From Lysobacteraceae bacterium SCN 69-320 (GTDB lineage: Bacteria; Pseudomonadota; Gammaproteobacteria; Xanthomonadales; Rhodanobacteraceae), in NCBI GenBank assembly GCA_001725155.1, contig MEFP01000006.1, positions 359,611 through 423,610 of the forward strand: DNA of 64,000 nucleotides. The letters run 5' to 3'. The notes under the pieces were generated by a model. That model did not search any database, had not been told where the DNA came from, and saw only the letters and a program-made list of their open reading frames with translations. The translations under genes were made by a program, and so were the position numbers. Shown one piece after another: positions 49,770-64,000 of this stretch (within the stretch, counting starts at the first letter, position 1; each line of letters begins with the position of its first letter).

Positions 49770-50108
49770 ATGGTCGATGTAGTCGAATTTCTGAGCAGCG
49801 GCGACCATCCGGTCGAGCTGTCGCGCTATGCCAGCGCAGGCGAACTGCAGTCGCGCATCGAGCGCGGCTACGTGCTGGTCAAGTTCACCGATACCCGCGG
49901 CGGCACCGAACTCGGCGTGCGCCTGGACAAGTCGCGCTGTGCGATCGACGGCGCCGATTTCGACAAGGCCGCCGGCCGCGTGCGCCTGCTCGGCACGCTG
50001 ACCCTGGATTTCGTCGATGTCGAATGCGAAGTCGACATCGACGTCGCCTCGCTGGCGGGGCAGGGCCGCATCCGCGTGCTCGATGCCGCTGCCGCCACTC
50101 ACCACTGA
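49770..50108 (+). CDS. second small protein of unknown function in the lipopeptide cluster
   Basis: A 112-residue soluble protein. VVEFLSSGDHPVELSRYASAGELQSRIERGYVLVKFTDTRGGTELGVRLD is followed by GRVRLLGTLTLDFVDVECEVDIDVASLAGQGRIRVLD. The alternating hydrophobic pattern suggests a beta-sandwich. The single Cys in RCAIDG and another in VECEVD are not in a known motif. ACGGAG lies upstream of ATG 49770. It is spaced 19 bases after the previous gene and 29 bases before mbtH, in the operon. Family not recognised. Confidence 0.7.
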   Translation: MVDVVEFLSSGDHPVELSRYASAGELQSRIERGYVLVKFTDTRGGTELGVRLDKSRCAIDGADFDKAAGRVRLLGTLTLDFVDVECEVDIDVASLAGQGRIRVLDAAAATHH

Positions 50109-50137
50109 AACGCGCTCAACCCTGAGGAGCACTGATC

Positions 50138-50350
50138 ATGTCCGACGATATCGACAACCGTATCTACAAGGTCGTCGTCAACCACGAAGAACAGTATTCG
50201 ATCTGGCCCGACGGCCGCGAGAACGCGCTGGGCTGGCGCGACGCGGGCAAGGTCGGCACCAAGGAAGAATGCCTGGCCTACATCAAGGAAGTGTGGACCG
50301 ACATGCGTCCGCTGAGCCTGCGCAACAAGATGCAGGCCGCCGGCTTCTGA
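50138..50350 (+). CDS. MbtH family NRPS chaperone
   Basis: A 70-residue MbtH-like protein, which binds and activates adenylation domains of NRPSs. The signature is complete: N15, then EEQYSIWP (17-24), GW at 32-33, and a [11 protein letters not shown] helix at 52-62. GAGGAG lies eight bases before ATG 50138. Its presence implies that at least one adenylation domain of the adjoining NRPS needs this partner. Confidence 0.96.
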   Translation: MSDDIDNRIYKVVVNHEEQYSIWPDGRENALGWRDAGKVGTKEECLAYIKEVWTDMRPLSLRNKMQAAGF

Positions 50351-50484
50351 CGGTGCGCGTCGCCGGCGTCTGATCCCGGCGCGACGATCCGCAGCGCACG
50401 TTTCGCGATCACGACATCGTCCGCGAGGGCGAGCGGTGTTGCTTTGCCCAAATTCCGGCCTGCCGGCCCGAGGAGAGGGAAGTC

Positions 50485-51273
50485 ATGAACAAGCCCGACT
50501 GGTTCCTGTTTCCGCGCAGACTCGCGCGTCCCAGCCTGAGATTGCTGTGCTTTCCGTATGCGGGCTCCGGCGCAAGCCTGCCGGTGTTCCGCGACTGGGC
50601 GAAAGCCATGCCCGATGGGGTCGAGGTCGCGGTGCTGGAACTGCCCGGGCGCGGCAAGCGTTTCGGCGAGCCGCTGATCGGCAGCCTGTTGCCGCTGGCC
50701 GATCGGATTGCTGCGGAAGTGTCGCAGATGAGCGCGGTTCCATTTGTGATATTTGGTCACAGCATCGGTGCGCTGATCGGATACGAAGTCGTGCGCAGCC
50801 TGATCGCGCGCCGCGCCGCGCTGCCGGAGCTGCTGATCGCCTCGGGCAAACGCGCGCCGCACGCGCCGCATCCGCAACGGCTGCACGATCTGCCGGCGCC
50901 CGAGCTGATCGCCGCGCTCAAGGACTACAACGGCACGCCTGACGAAGTGCTGCGCAGCCCCGAGCTCATGGATCTGTTCCTGCCGATCCTGCGCGCCGAT
51001 TTCTCCCTCGCCGAGACTTACGCGCACGCGCACACCGCGAGCTTCGGCGTACCGATCCATGCGATGGGCGGCACCGGCGACAGCGGCGTGCCCGAGGCGC
51101 TGCTGCGCGAGTGGGGCCGGCACACGCACGGCGGCTTCGTCAGCGAGATGTATCCCGGCGATCACTTCTTCATCCAGGGCGAGGCCCGTCAGCAGGTGCT
51201 GCAGCGCGTGTTGCAGCTGGTGCGGGCGCGCCTGCCCGGCGTGGAGCGGCTGCGCGAAGTCAGCGCGGCCTGA
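50485..51273 (+). CDS. type II (editing) thioesterase
   Basis: A 262-residue alpha/beta hydrolase that removes wrong or stalled acyl groups from carrier proteins. The nucleophile is S93 in FGHSIGA; the likely His is H227 in YPGDHFFIQG, with an Asp in between. Family segments LCFPYAGSGASLPVFRDW and VLELPGRGKR are typical. GGAGAGGGAAG precedes ATG 50485. It is 134 bases after mbtH and 80 bases before the hybrid synthase, so it is part of the operon. Confidence 0.94.
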   Translation: MNKPDWFLFPRRLARPSLRLLCFPYAGSGASLPVFRDWAKAMPDGVEVAVLELPGRGKRFGEPLIGSLLPLADRIAAEVSQMSAVPFVIFGHSIGALIGYEVVRSLIARRAALPELLIASGKRAPHAPHPQRLHDLPAPELIAALKDYNGTPDEVLRSPELMDLFLPILRADFSLAETYAHAHTASFGVPIHAMGGTGDSGVPEALLREWGRHTHGGFVSEMYPGDHFFIQGEARQQVLQRVLQLVRARLPGVERLREVSAA

Positions 51274-51353
51274 ACGCAGCGGCGGCGCGGGTGCGTCGCC
51301 GCGCCGCCGCATCCTGCGGCGGCCGCACACGGCAGCAACGAGCAGGAACAGGC

Positions 51354-54300
51354 ATGGCCAGGAAATCCGCAAGCGGCAGCACGGCAAAGAGCATCGTCCG
51401 GCGCGACGTCGCCAATCTCGTGGAGATGCTGCGGCGCCGCGCGCACGACAGCGACGGCAAGCTCGCCGTCGGTTTTCTCGACGCGGACGAGCGCCTCGCG
51501 CAGCAGATCCACTTCGCCGGCCTGGACCGGCGCGCGCGCGCGATCGGTGCCTGGATCGCCGCACGCTGCCATCGCGGCGCCCGTGTGCTGCTGCTGTTTC
51601 CGACCGGTGTCGGCTATATCGAGGCGTTCTTCGGCTGCGTGTTCGCCGGTGCGATCGCCGTGCCGCTGTTTCCGCCGCACGCGAAGAGCTTCAAGGCCGC
51701 GCGCCTGAACAACGTGCTGGCCGACAGCGCGGCTGAACTCGTGCTGGCGCCCGCCGCGGAACTCGACAACGCGCGCGCGTGGCTGGCTCAGGCCGGCCGC
51801 GACCTGCCCGTGCATGCGCTGGAGGAGATCGACGACGCGCAGGCCGAGTCGTGGCAGGACCCGCAGCCGGCCGCCGACGACATCGTGTTCCTGCAGTACA
51901 CCTCCGGCTCGACCAACGCGCCGAAGGGCGTGATGGTCAGCCATGCCAACCTGCTGCACAACTTCCGCCTGATGGCCGGACGCTTCGCGCTCGACGAGCA
52001 TTCCGTCGTCGTGTCGTGGCTGCCGATCTTCCACGACCTCGGCATGGTCGGGAACAACCTGCTCGCGGTCTATCTCGGCGCGAGCCAGTACCTCATGGTC
52101 GCGCAGGAGTTCGTCAAGAAGCCCGGCGCCTGGCTGCGCGCGATCAGCACCTATCGCGGCGTGCTCGCGATGGCGCCGAACTTCGCCTACCGGCTCTGCT
52201 CGCGGCGTGTGGATGCTGCCGAAAAGGCCGCGCTCGACCTGAGCAGCTGGCGCATCGCCGTGAATGCCGGCGAGCCGGTGATTCCGGACATGTGCGACGA
52301 CTTCATCGCCGACTTCGCCGGCTGCGGTTTCCGCGCGCAGGCCCTGGTGCCGGCCTACGGCATGGCCGAGACCAGCCTGCTCGTCAGCGCCACCGACGGC
52401 GTGACGCACTATGCCGCGCCGCGCTTCGGCGCGGAGGCCATGCGCAACCGCCGCGCCGTCGTCGTCGACGCGGCGACTGCCGGCCGCCGCATCAGCGCCT
52501 GCGGCGCGCTCATGGACGAGATGACCGTGCGCATCGTCGATCCCGACACGCGGCGCACCTGCGCCGAGGGCGAGGTCGGTGAAATCTGGACCTCCGGCGA
52601 CAGCGTGACCCTGGGCTACTGGCGCAAGCCCGAGGCGACCGAAGCGGCGTTCCGCGCCCGCACGGCCGACACCGACGAAGGTCCGCTGCTGCGCACCGGC
52701 GACATGGGCTTCCTGTTCGACGGCCAGCTGTACTGCTGCGGCCGTCTCAAGAACATGATCATCGTGCGCGGCCAGAACTACTCGCCGCAGGACATCGAAG
52801 TCGTCGTAGAGAGCTGCGACCCGCTGCTGCGGCCGGACTTCGGCACCGCCTTCGCGGTCGACATCGGCGACGAGGAACGCCTGGTCGTCGTGCAGGAATG
52901 CGATCTCGCCGACGACGTGCCGATCGACATCGACGGTCTTGCGCGGCGCGTCGCCGAAGCCGTGGCCGAGGCGTTCGAGCTGCAGCTGTTCGGCCTCGTG
53001 CTCGTGCGTCGCGGAACCCTGTCCAAGACCACCAGTGGCAAGCCGACGCGCGAGAAGACCCGCACCGAATTGCTCGAGAAGCGTCTCGATGTCGCCGCCC
53101 AATGGCTGCATCCGCGCCTGGCCGCGCATCTGCAGGCCGATGCCGCGGCCGTTGCGGCGGCGTCGCCGGTTGCCCCGGCCGCGCCGCGGCGCAGTCGCGT
53201 CGACATCGGCGAATGGCTGCGCGAAACCGTCGCCGGCCTGCTGGAAGTGGAACCGGCACGCGTCGATCCGGCGCTGCCGTTCAAGGCGCTGGGACTGGAT
53301 TCCTCCGGCTCGGTACAGCTCGCCGGCCTGCTCGAGAAATGGCTCGGCGGCCCGGTCGCCGCGAATGTCACCTACGACTATCCGAGCATCGTTGCGCTCG
53401 CCGCGCATCTGAGCGGCGAGGACGCGACCGCCGCGGCGCCGCTGCCGGCCGCGCCGTCGGGCGATGCGGTCGCCATCGTCGGTCTGGCCTGCCGCTTTCC
53501 GGGGGCGACCGACGCGCATGCGTTCTGGCGCAACCTCGCCGACGGCGTGGACGCGATCGGCGCGGTCGACCCCGCGCGCTGGGACGGCGACGCGTTCGGT
53601 GCGCAGCGTCCGGACGGGGTGCGTGTCAGCGCGCGGCTCGGCGGGTTCGTCGACCACGTCGACCAGTTCGACGCCGACTTCTTCGGCATCTCGCGCCAGG
53701 AAGCCGCCGTCATGGATCCGCAGCAGCGTCTGCTGCTGGAAGTCGCCTGGGAAGCGCTGGAGTCGGCCGGCATCACCCTGGACGCGCTGGCCGGCTCGGC
53801 CACCGGCGTCTTCGTCGGCATCAGCAACAACGACTATGCGCGGCTGGAAACGCTGGACGCGGCGCCGAGTCCCTACGACGGCACCGGCAATGCGTTCTCG
53901 ATCGCAGCCAACCGCCTGTCCTATCTGTGGGATCTGCGCGGACCGAGCATGGCCATCGACACGGCCTGCTCGTCGTCGCTGGTCGCCGTGCACCAGGCCT
54001 GCCGCAGCCTGCTCGACGGCGAGTCCACGCTGGCCTTTGCCGGCGGCGTCAACCTGCTGCTCGCGCCGGATCTGACCGTGACGTTCTGCCAGGCCGGCAT
54101 GATGTCGCCGCAGGGCCGCTGCCGCAGCTTCGACGACGGCGCCGACGGCTACGTGCGCAGCGAAGGCTGCGGCATCGTGCTGCTCAAGCGCCTGGCCGAC
54201 GCACAGCGCGACGGCGACCGCGTGTTCGCCGTGATCCGCGGCTCGGCGGTCAACCAGGACGGCCGCAGCAACGGCCTGACCGCACCGAACGGGCCGGCGC

Positions 54301-57300
54301 AGGAACGCGTCATCGGCGATGCGCTCACGCGCGCCGGTCTCGCGCCGGAAGCGATCGACTACGTCGAGGCCCACGGCAGCGGCACGCCGCTGGGCGATCC
54401 GATCGAAGCCGGCGCGCTGGCCAAGGTATTCGCGCAGCGCGAACGGCCGCTGCTGGTCGGCAGCGTCAAGAGCAACATCGGTCATCTCGAAGCGGCCGCC
54501 GGCATCGCCGGGCTGATCAAGGTCGTGCTCGCGCTCGGCGAGGAGACCTTGCCGGCCAGCCTGCATTTCGCCGTGCCGAACCGCCACATCGCCTGGAGCC
54601 ACAGCACGCTGCAGGTCTGCGACCGGCCGTATCGCTGGCCGCGCGGCGAGGCCACGCGCCGCGCCGGCGTCGCGTCGTTCGGCTTCGGCGGCACCAATGC
54701 CCACGTCATCGTCGAGGAGGCGCCCGCCGCCATGCCGGCGATCCGCGCGCGCGAGGCCAACGTGCTCGTGCTGTCGGCGCGCTCTGCCGACGCGCTGCGC
54801 GATCTTGCCGGCGCTTACGCGGGTCTGCTGGAACGCAATGCCGATGCGGCGACCTTGTGTGCCGCCGCGGCGCAGGGACGCTCGCGCTTCCGTCATCGCC
54901 TGGCCCTGGCCGGCGAGAACGCCGCGCTGCTGGCCGAGCGCCTCGCAGCCGTCGCCGGCGGCGCGGAGGCGCCGCTGGGCGCGCTCGGCATCGCCGCCGG
55001 GTTGCCCCGCGTCGGCTTCGTCTATTCGGGGCAGGGCGGTCTGCAGGCCGGCGTGGCTGCAGCGCTGTATCGCGACATTCCGCTGTTCCGCGAACGCCTC
55101 GACGAATGCGCGCGCATCGCCGCCGGCCTGGGCTGCGCGCAGCTGCTCGACGTGCTCGTCGGCGCCGACACCGCCAGCCTGCGCCGCGCGGCCGTGGCCC
55201 AGCCGGCGCTGTTCGCGCTGCAGTACGCGCTCGGCGAAGTCTGGCACGCGGCCGGCGTGACGCCGCAGGCGGTCGCCGGCCACAGCATCGGCGAATACGC
55301 CGCGGCCTGCCGTGCCGGCGCGCTGTCGGCCGAGGATGCGCTGCGTCTGCTGTGCGAGCGCGGCCGCCTGATGGATGCGCTCGGCAGCGACGGCGGCATG
55401 CTCGCCGTCGACGTCGGTGCTGCCGCGCTGCTCAGCCACCTCGCCGCGCATCCGCAGGTCGTCATCGCCGCGCTCAACGGTCCGCGCCAGAGCGTCTGCG
55501 CCGGCAGCCGCGACGCGTTGGCCGCGCTGGCCCGGCAGCTGCACGAGGCCGGTCTGCGCTGCACCGAGCTCGATGTCACGCACGCGTTCCACTCGCCGCT
55601 GATGCGGCCGATGCTGGCCGGCTTCGCTGCCCATGCGCAGACATTCACCTTTGCACAACCACGCATCGCGTTCGCATCGGCGCTGCACGGGCAGCTGCTG
55701 GCCGACACCCAGCGCCTCGACGCGGACTACTGGACGCGGCACATCGAGGCGCCGGTGGATTTCGCCGCGGCGCTCACCGCGTTCGCCGCCACCGGCGTCA
55801 GCCACGTCGTGGAAATCGGTCCGCGCCCGAGCCTGACCGCGCTGGGCCAGCAGATCCTGCCGGCCGGTGCGCTGCAGTGGGCGCAGCAGCCCGGCGAGAC
55901 GCGCTCGGCGCAGCTGCAACTGCTCGGCGCACTGGCGCGACTGTTCGCGGCCGGCGCCGAGATCGACTGGCGCGCGATCTATCCGCTCCGCTCCCAGGCG
56001 GCATTCCGCCTGCCTACCTATCCGTTCCAGCGCGTGCGCTGCTGGAACCGCAAAGCAAGGACATCGCAGGCCATGAGCCATCCCGCCAGCCCGCAGGAAG
56101 ACGTCGCGATCCCGGCGCTCGGCGCCGATGCCGCCGCCGCGGTCGACCGCAGCATCGCCGCCCTGATCGGCGCCAGTCTGGCCGTCGCTCCCGAGGCGCT
56201 GGACCGGCAGACCTCGTTCCTCGAAATGGGCATGGACTCGATTTCGCTGATCGGCGTCGTGCGCAACATCGAGCGCGATTTCGGCGTGCGCATCGAGATG
56301 CGGCAGATGTTCGAGTCGCTGTACAACCTCGATCTGCTGACGCGCCACGTGGCCGGCGCGGCGCGCACGACGCCGGCGGTCGCCACGCCCGCGCCGGTTG
56401 CGCTGAGCTGCGGCCTCACGCCGCCGCCGGGACTGGCGCAGCCGGCGCCGACTGCGCCCGCGCCGGTTGTGCCGGTTGGCATGGCGCCGCTGGCACCCGC
56501 GGCGGCTGCCGCATCCACGCCGACGATCGCGACGGCCGTACTGCCACCTGCGGCCCGCACCGATTGGGGCCCGGGCATCCAGGGCGTGCTGAGCCAGCAG
56601 CTCGACGCCATGGCCAGGATCATGCAGAGCCAGCTCGCGCTGCTCGGCGGCGCGGCGCCGCCGCTGCAGGCCGCGCCGGCGGCTGTCGCGAGCGCAACCG
56701 CCGCCGCGCCGGCGCTGCCGCCGGCCGTGCCCGCGCGCCGCGCGCCGGCGCAGACCACCGCGCCGTCCATCCCGATGTGGAAGGTCGCCGAGACGTCGGC
56801 GGCGCCGCTGGACGAGCGCCAGCGCAAGCATCTGGACGCGCTGATCCGGCGCTACTGCGCGCGCACGCGCCTGTCGAAGGAATACGCCGAAAAGCATCGG
56901 CCGCACCTGGCCGACAACCGCGTCGTCGCGGGCTTCCGCGCGCTGACCAAGGAAATGCATTACCCGCTGGTCGGCAAGGCCGCCCAGGGGGCGCGCATGT
57001 GGGACGTCGACGGCAACGAATACATCGACGTCACGATGGGTTTCGGCGTCAACCTGTTCGGCCACAACCCGCCGTTCATCACCGATGCGATCACGCGGCG
57101 CCTCGCGGCGGGCGTGCAGCTCGGTCCGCAGGCCGACCTCGCCGGCGAATGCGCGCAGCTGATCAGCGAGCTGACCGGCAACGAGCGCAGCGCGTTCGTC
57201 AGCACCGGTACCGAGGCGGTCATGATCGCCTGCCGTCTCGCGCGTGCGGCGACGCGGCGCGAGACCATCGCGATCTTCAACGGCGCGTACCACGGCCAGC

Positions 57301-59362
57301 ATGACTCGACCATCGCCGTGACCGATCCGGAAGACCCGCAGTTCCAGGCCATTCCGGGCGTGCCCGGCGTGACCCGCGGCGCGGTCGGCCACACGGTCAT
57401 GCTCAGCTACGGCGAGCGCAGCGCGCTGGACTACATCGCCGCGCATGCGGACGAACTCGCCGCGGTGCTCGTGGAGCCGGTGCAGAGCCGCCAGCCCGAG
57501 CTGCAGCCGCGCGAATTCCTGCACGCCCTGCGCGCGCTGACCGAACAGCACGGCATCGCGCTGATCTTCGACGAGATGATCACCGGCTTCCGCTGCCATC
57601 CGGGCGGCGCGCAGGCGCATTTCGACGTGCGCGCCGATCTCGTGACCTACGGCAAGATCGTCGGCGGCGGCCTGCCGATCGGCGTGGTCTCGGGCAAGCG
57701 CCGTTTCATGGACGTCGTCGACGGCGGCCAGTGGCGCTATGGCGACGATTCCTATCCGATGACCGAGACCACCTTCGTCTCGGGCACGCACAGCAAGCAT
57801 CCGCTGACGATGGCCGCGGCGCATGCAACGCTGAGCCATCTCAAGCAGCAGGGCGGCAAGCTGCAGGAGCGTCTGAACGCGCGCACGGCGGCGTTCGCCG
57901 GCGAACTCAATGCCTGGTTCGCCGAGGAAGGCGTGCCGATCCGCATCGCCCATTTCAGCTCGCTGTTCCGCGTCAACTTCGCCGGCAACAGCAACCTGCT
58001 GTACTACCACATGCTGGAGAAGGGCGTGTTCCTCTGGGAGGGGCGCGTCTACATGCTGTCGACGGCGCATACCGACGCCGACCTCGCGCGCATCGTCGAG
58101 GCGATCAAGGCCTCGGTCGACGAACTGCGCGAAGGCGGCTTCCTGCCGGCACGCAAGGGCGGTCCGGCACCGGCCCGCGCCATTGCCGCGACGACCGCCG
58201 CGCGCCCGCCGCAGCCGCGTACCGCGACCGCGGACTACGTGCCGCGTGCGTCGACGTCGCTGGACTTCAGCCTGTCCTTCTTCGGCCGCTACGAGCGTGA
58301 ATACCGCGCCGACAAGTACGACCTGCTGTTCGCCGGCGCGCGCTATGCCGACGCGAACGGCTATGCCGCGCTGTGGGTGCCCGAGCGGCATTTCCATCCG
58401 TTCGGCGGCTTCTCGCCGAATCCGTCGGTCACCGCCGCGGCGCTCGCGCGCGAGACCAGCCGCATCGCCCTGCGTGCCGGCAGCGTGGTGATCCCGCTGC
58501 ACCATCCGATCCGCGTCGCCGAGGAATGGGCACTCGTGGACAACCTGTCCAACGGCCGCGTGGGCATCGCCGCGGCGTCGGGCTGGCATCCGGAAGACTT
58601 CGTGCTCGCGCCGGAAAACTACCGCGACAACCGGGCGATCACGTTCCACAACATCGACGCGATCCAGCAGCTCTGGCGCGGCGACGCGCTGCAGGCCACC
58701 GCCGGCAGCGGCGCGCCGTTCGGCGCGCGCATCTATCCGATGCCCAAGCAGGGCGCGCTGCCGGTCTGGGTGACCGTGGTCAAGAACCCGGACACCTATG
58801 CGGAAGCCGGCCGCCGCGGTTTCGGCGTGCTGACCAACATGATGGGCCAGACCATCGAGGAACTGCGCAGCAACATCGCCGTCTACCGTGCCGCGCGCGC
58901 CGCGGCCGGCCTCGATCCGGAAGCCGGCGTCGTGACCGTGCTCGTGCATACCTACATCACCGACGATGCGGCCGAGGCGCGCCGCGTCGCGGCGGCGCCG
59001 TTCCGCGCCTACCTCGCGACCATGGCCGGCCTGCTCGACAACATGGCGAAGAGTTTCGGCAAGGACCGCGCGTTCGACGCGCTGCCGGCCGAGGATCGCG
59101 AATACCTGCTCGACGTCACCTATCAGCGCTACGTGGAAAACACCGCGCTGATCGGCTCGGCCGAAACCTGCGCGCCGATCGCCGAGGCGCTGATGGCCTG
59201 CGGCGTCAACGAGCTGGCCTGCTTCGTCGACTTCGGCGTCGATGCGGATCGGGTCCTGGCCGCGCTGCCGCACCTCAGCGCCTTCAAGGCGCGCTATCGC
59301 CGAGCCGACGCCGGCACGCCGCAGGACGCGGCGGCAGCCCTCGTCGTCGAAGAGGATCTGTG

Positions 59363-59363
<1 letters not shown>
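51354..59363 (+). CDS. hybrid FAAL-PKS-aminotransferase-monooxygenase synthase
   Basis: A 2669-residue megaenzyme. The domains in order are: fatty acyl-AMP ligase (about 15-590, core [11 protein letters not shown]); ACP1 (S650 in LGLDSS); ketosynthase (about 703-1125, C872 in DTACSSS, EAHGSGT, KSNIGH); acyltransferase (about 1220-1510, S1311 in GHSIGEY, with HAFH marking malonyl-CoA); ACP2 (S1629 in GMDS); an Ala/Pro linker; a class III aminotransferase (about 1850-2265, PLP Lys K2101 in YGKIVGG); and a luciferase-like FMN monooxygenase (about 2300-2645). No ketoreductase, dehydratase or enoylreductase is present, as expected if the beta-ketone is aminated. The product would be a beta-amino fatty acyl chain, probably alpha-hydroxylated. 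The nearest known logic is that of mycosubtilin, puwainaphycin and occidiofungin starters. ATG 51354 follows AGGAACAGG. Confidence 0.93.

Positions 59364-64000
<4,637 letters not shown>

Overview
The window is GC-rich chromosomal DNA from a gammaproteobacterium. Gene order and families point to the order Lysobacterales (Xanthomonadales), probably Rhodanobacteraceae or a close relative. The clues are a DUF1674 gene before sdhCDA, an Mpo1-like gene between sdhA and sdhB, sdhE-ygfX, a single lolC/E-type gene with lolD and comEC, aguB-aguA, a secreted protein ending in a DGFE-type tail, and dispersed GGGAATC and GTTGCGGT...ACCGCAAC repeats. The placement is inference; no rRNA or other definitive marker is present, and no tRNA was found.

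Layout. 0.1-5 kb: succinate dehydrogenase (assembly factor DUF1674, sdhC, sdhD, sdhA, Mpo1-like, sdhB, sdhE, ygfX). 5-7 kb: lipoprotein release (lolC/E, lolD). 7-10.6 kb: a secreted beta-propeller-like protein and comEC, divergent. 11-18 kb, minus strand: a DUF349 protein, a TraB-family membrane protein, the agmatine-to-putrescine pair aguA-aguB and a BamE-like secreted protein. 18-21 kb: a DUF1800/DUF1501 export pair. 21-25.5 kb: a zinc-independent-type L36, DUF2239, TetR, acyl-CoA-binding protein and a two-domain fatty acyl-CoA reductase. 25.7-36.4 kb: housekeeping genes dapB, carA, a small exported protein, carB, greA, a COG4255-like gene, recJ and prfB (with the programmed frameshift). 36.4-43.5 kb: two exported ankyrin proteins, lysS, an O-antigen-ligase-like protein, a DUF11-like secreted protein, yciI, bolA and a parvulin lipoprotein. 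43.6-46.8 kb: an orphan protein, DUF2461 and exonuclease I.

47.7-64 kb: the most distinctive region, a lipopeptide biosynthetic cluster on the plus strand that runs off the window. It has an ABC-2 exporter (ATPase and permease), two small unrecognised proteins, an MbtH protein and a type II thioesterase. These are followed by a 2669-residue hybrid enzyme (FAAL-ACP-KS-AT-ACP-aminotransferase-luciferase-like monooxygenase) and an NRPS with C-A-PCP-heterocyclization-A(partial). The NRPS frame has no stop before the window edge. The logic predicts activation of a free fatty acid, one malonate extension, conversion of the beta-ketone to a beta-amine, an oxygenation (most likely alpha-hydroxylation), then condensation with a first amino acid (weakly glycine-like code) and formation of an oxazoline or thiazoline with a second one. 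A 950-base stretch upstream contains an AT-rich island and a palindrome lying over a candidate promoter.

Several long reading frames antisense to real genes are composition artefacts and are not annotated.
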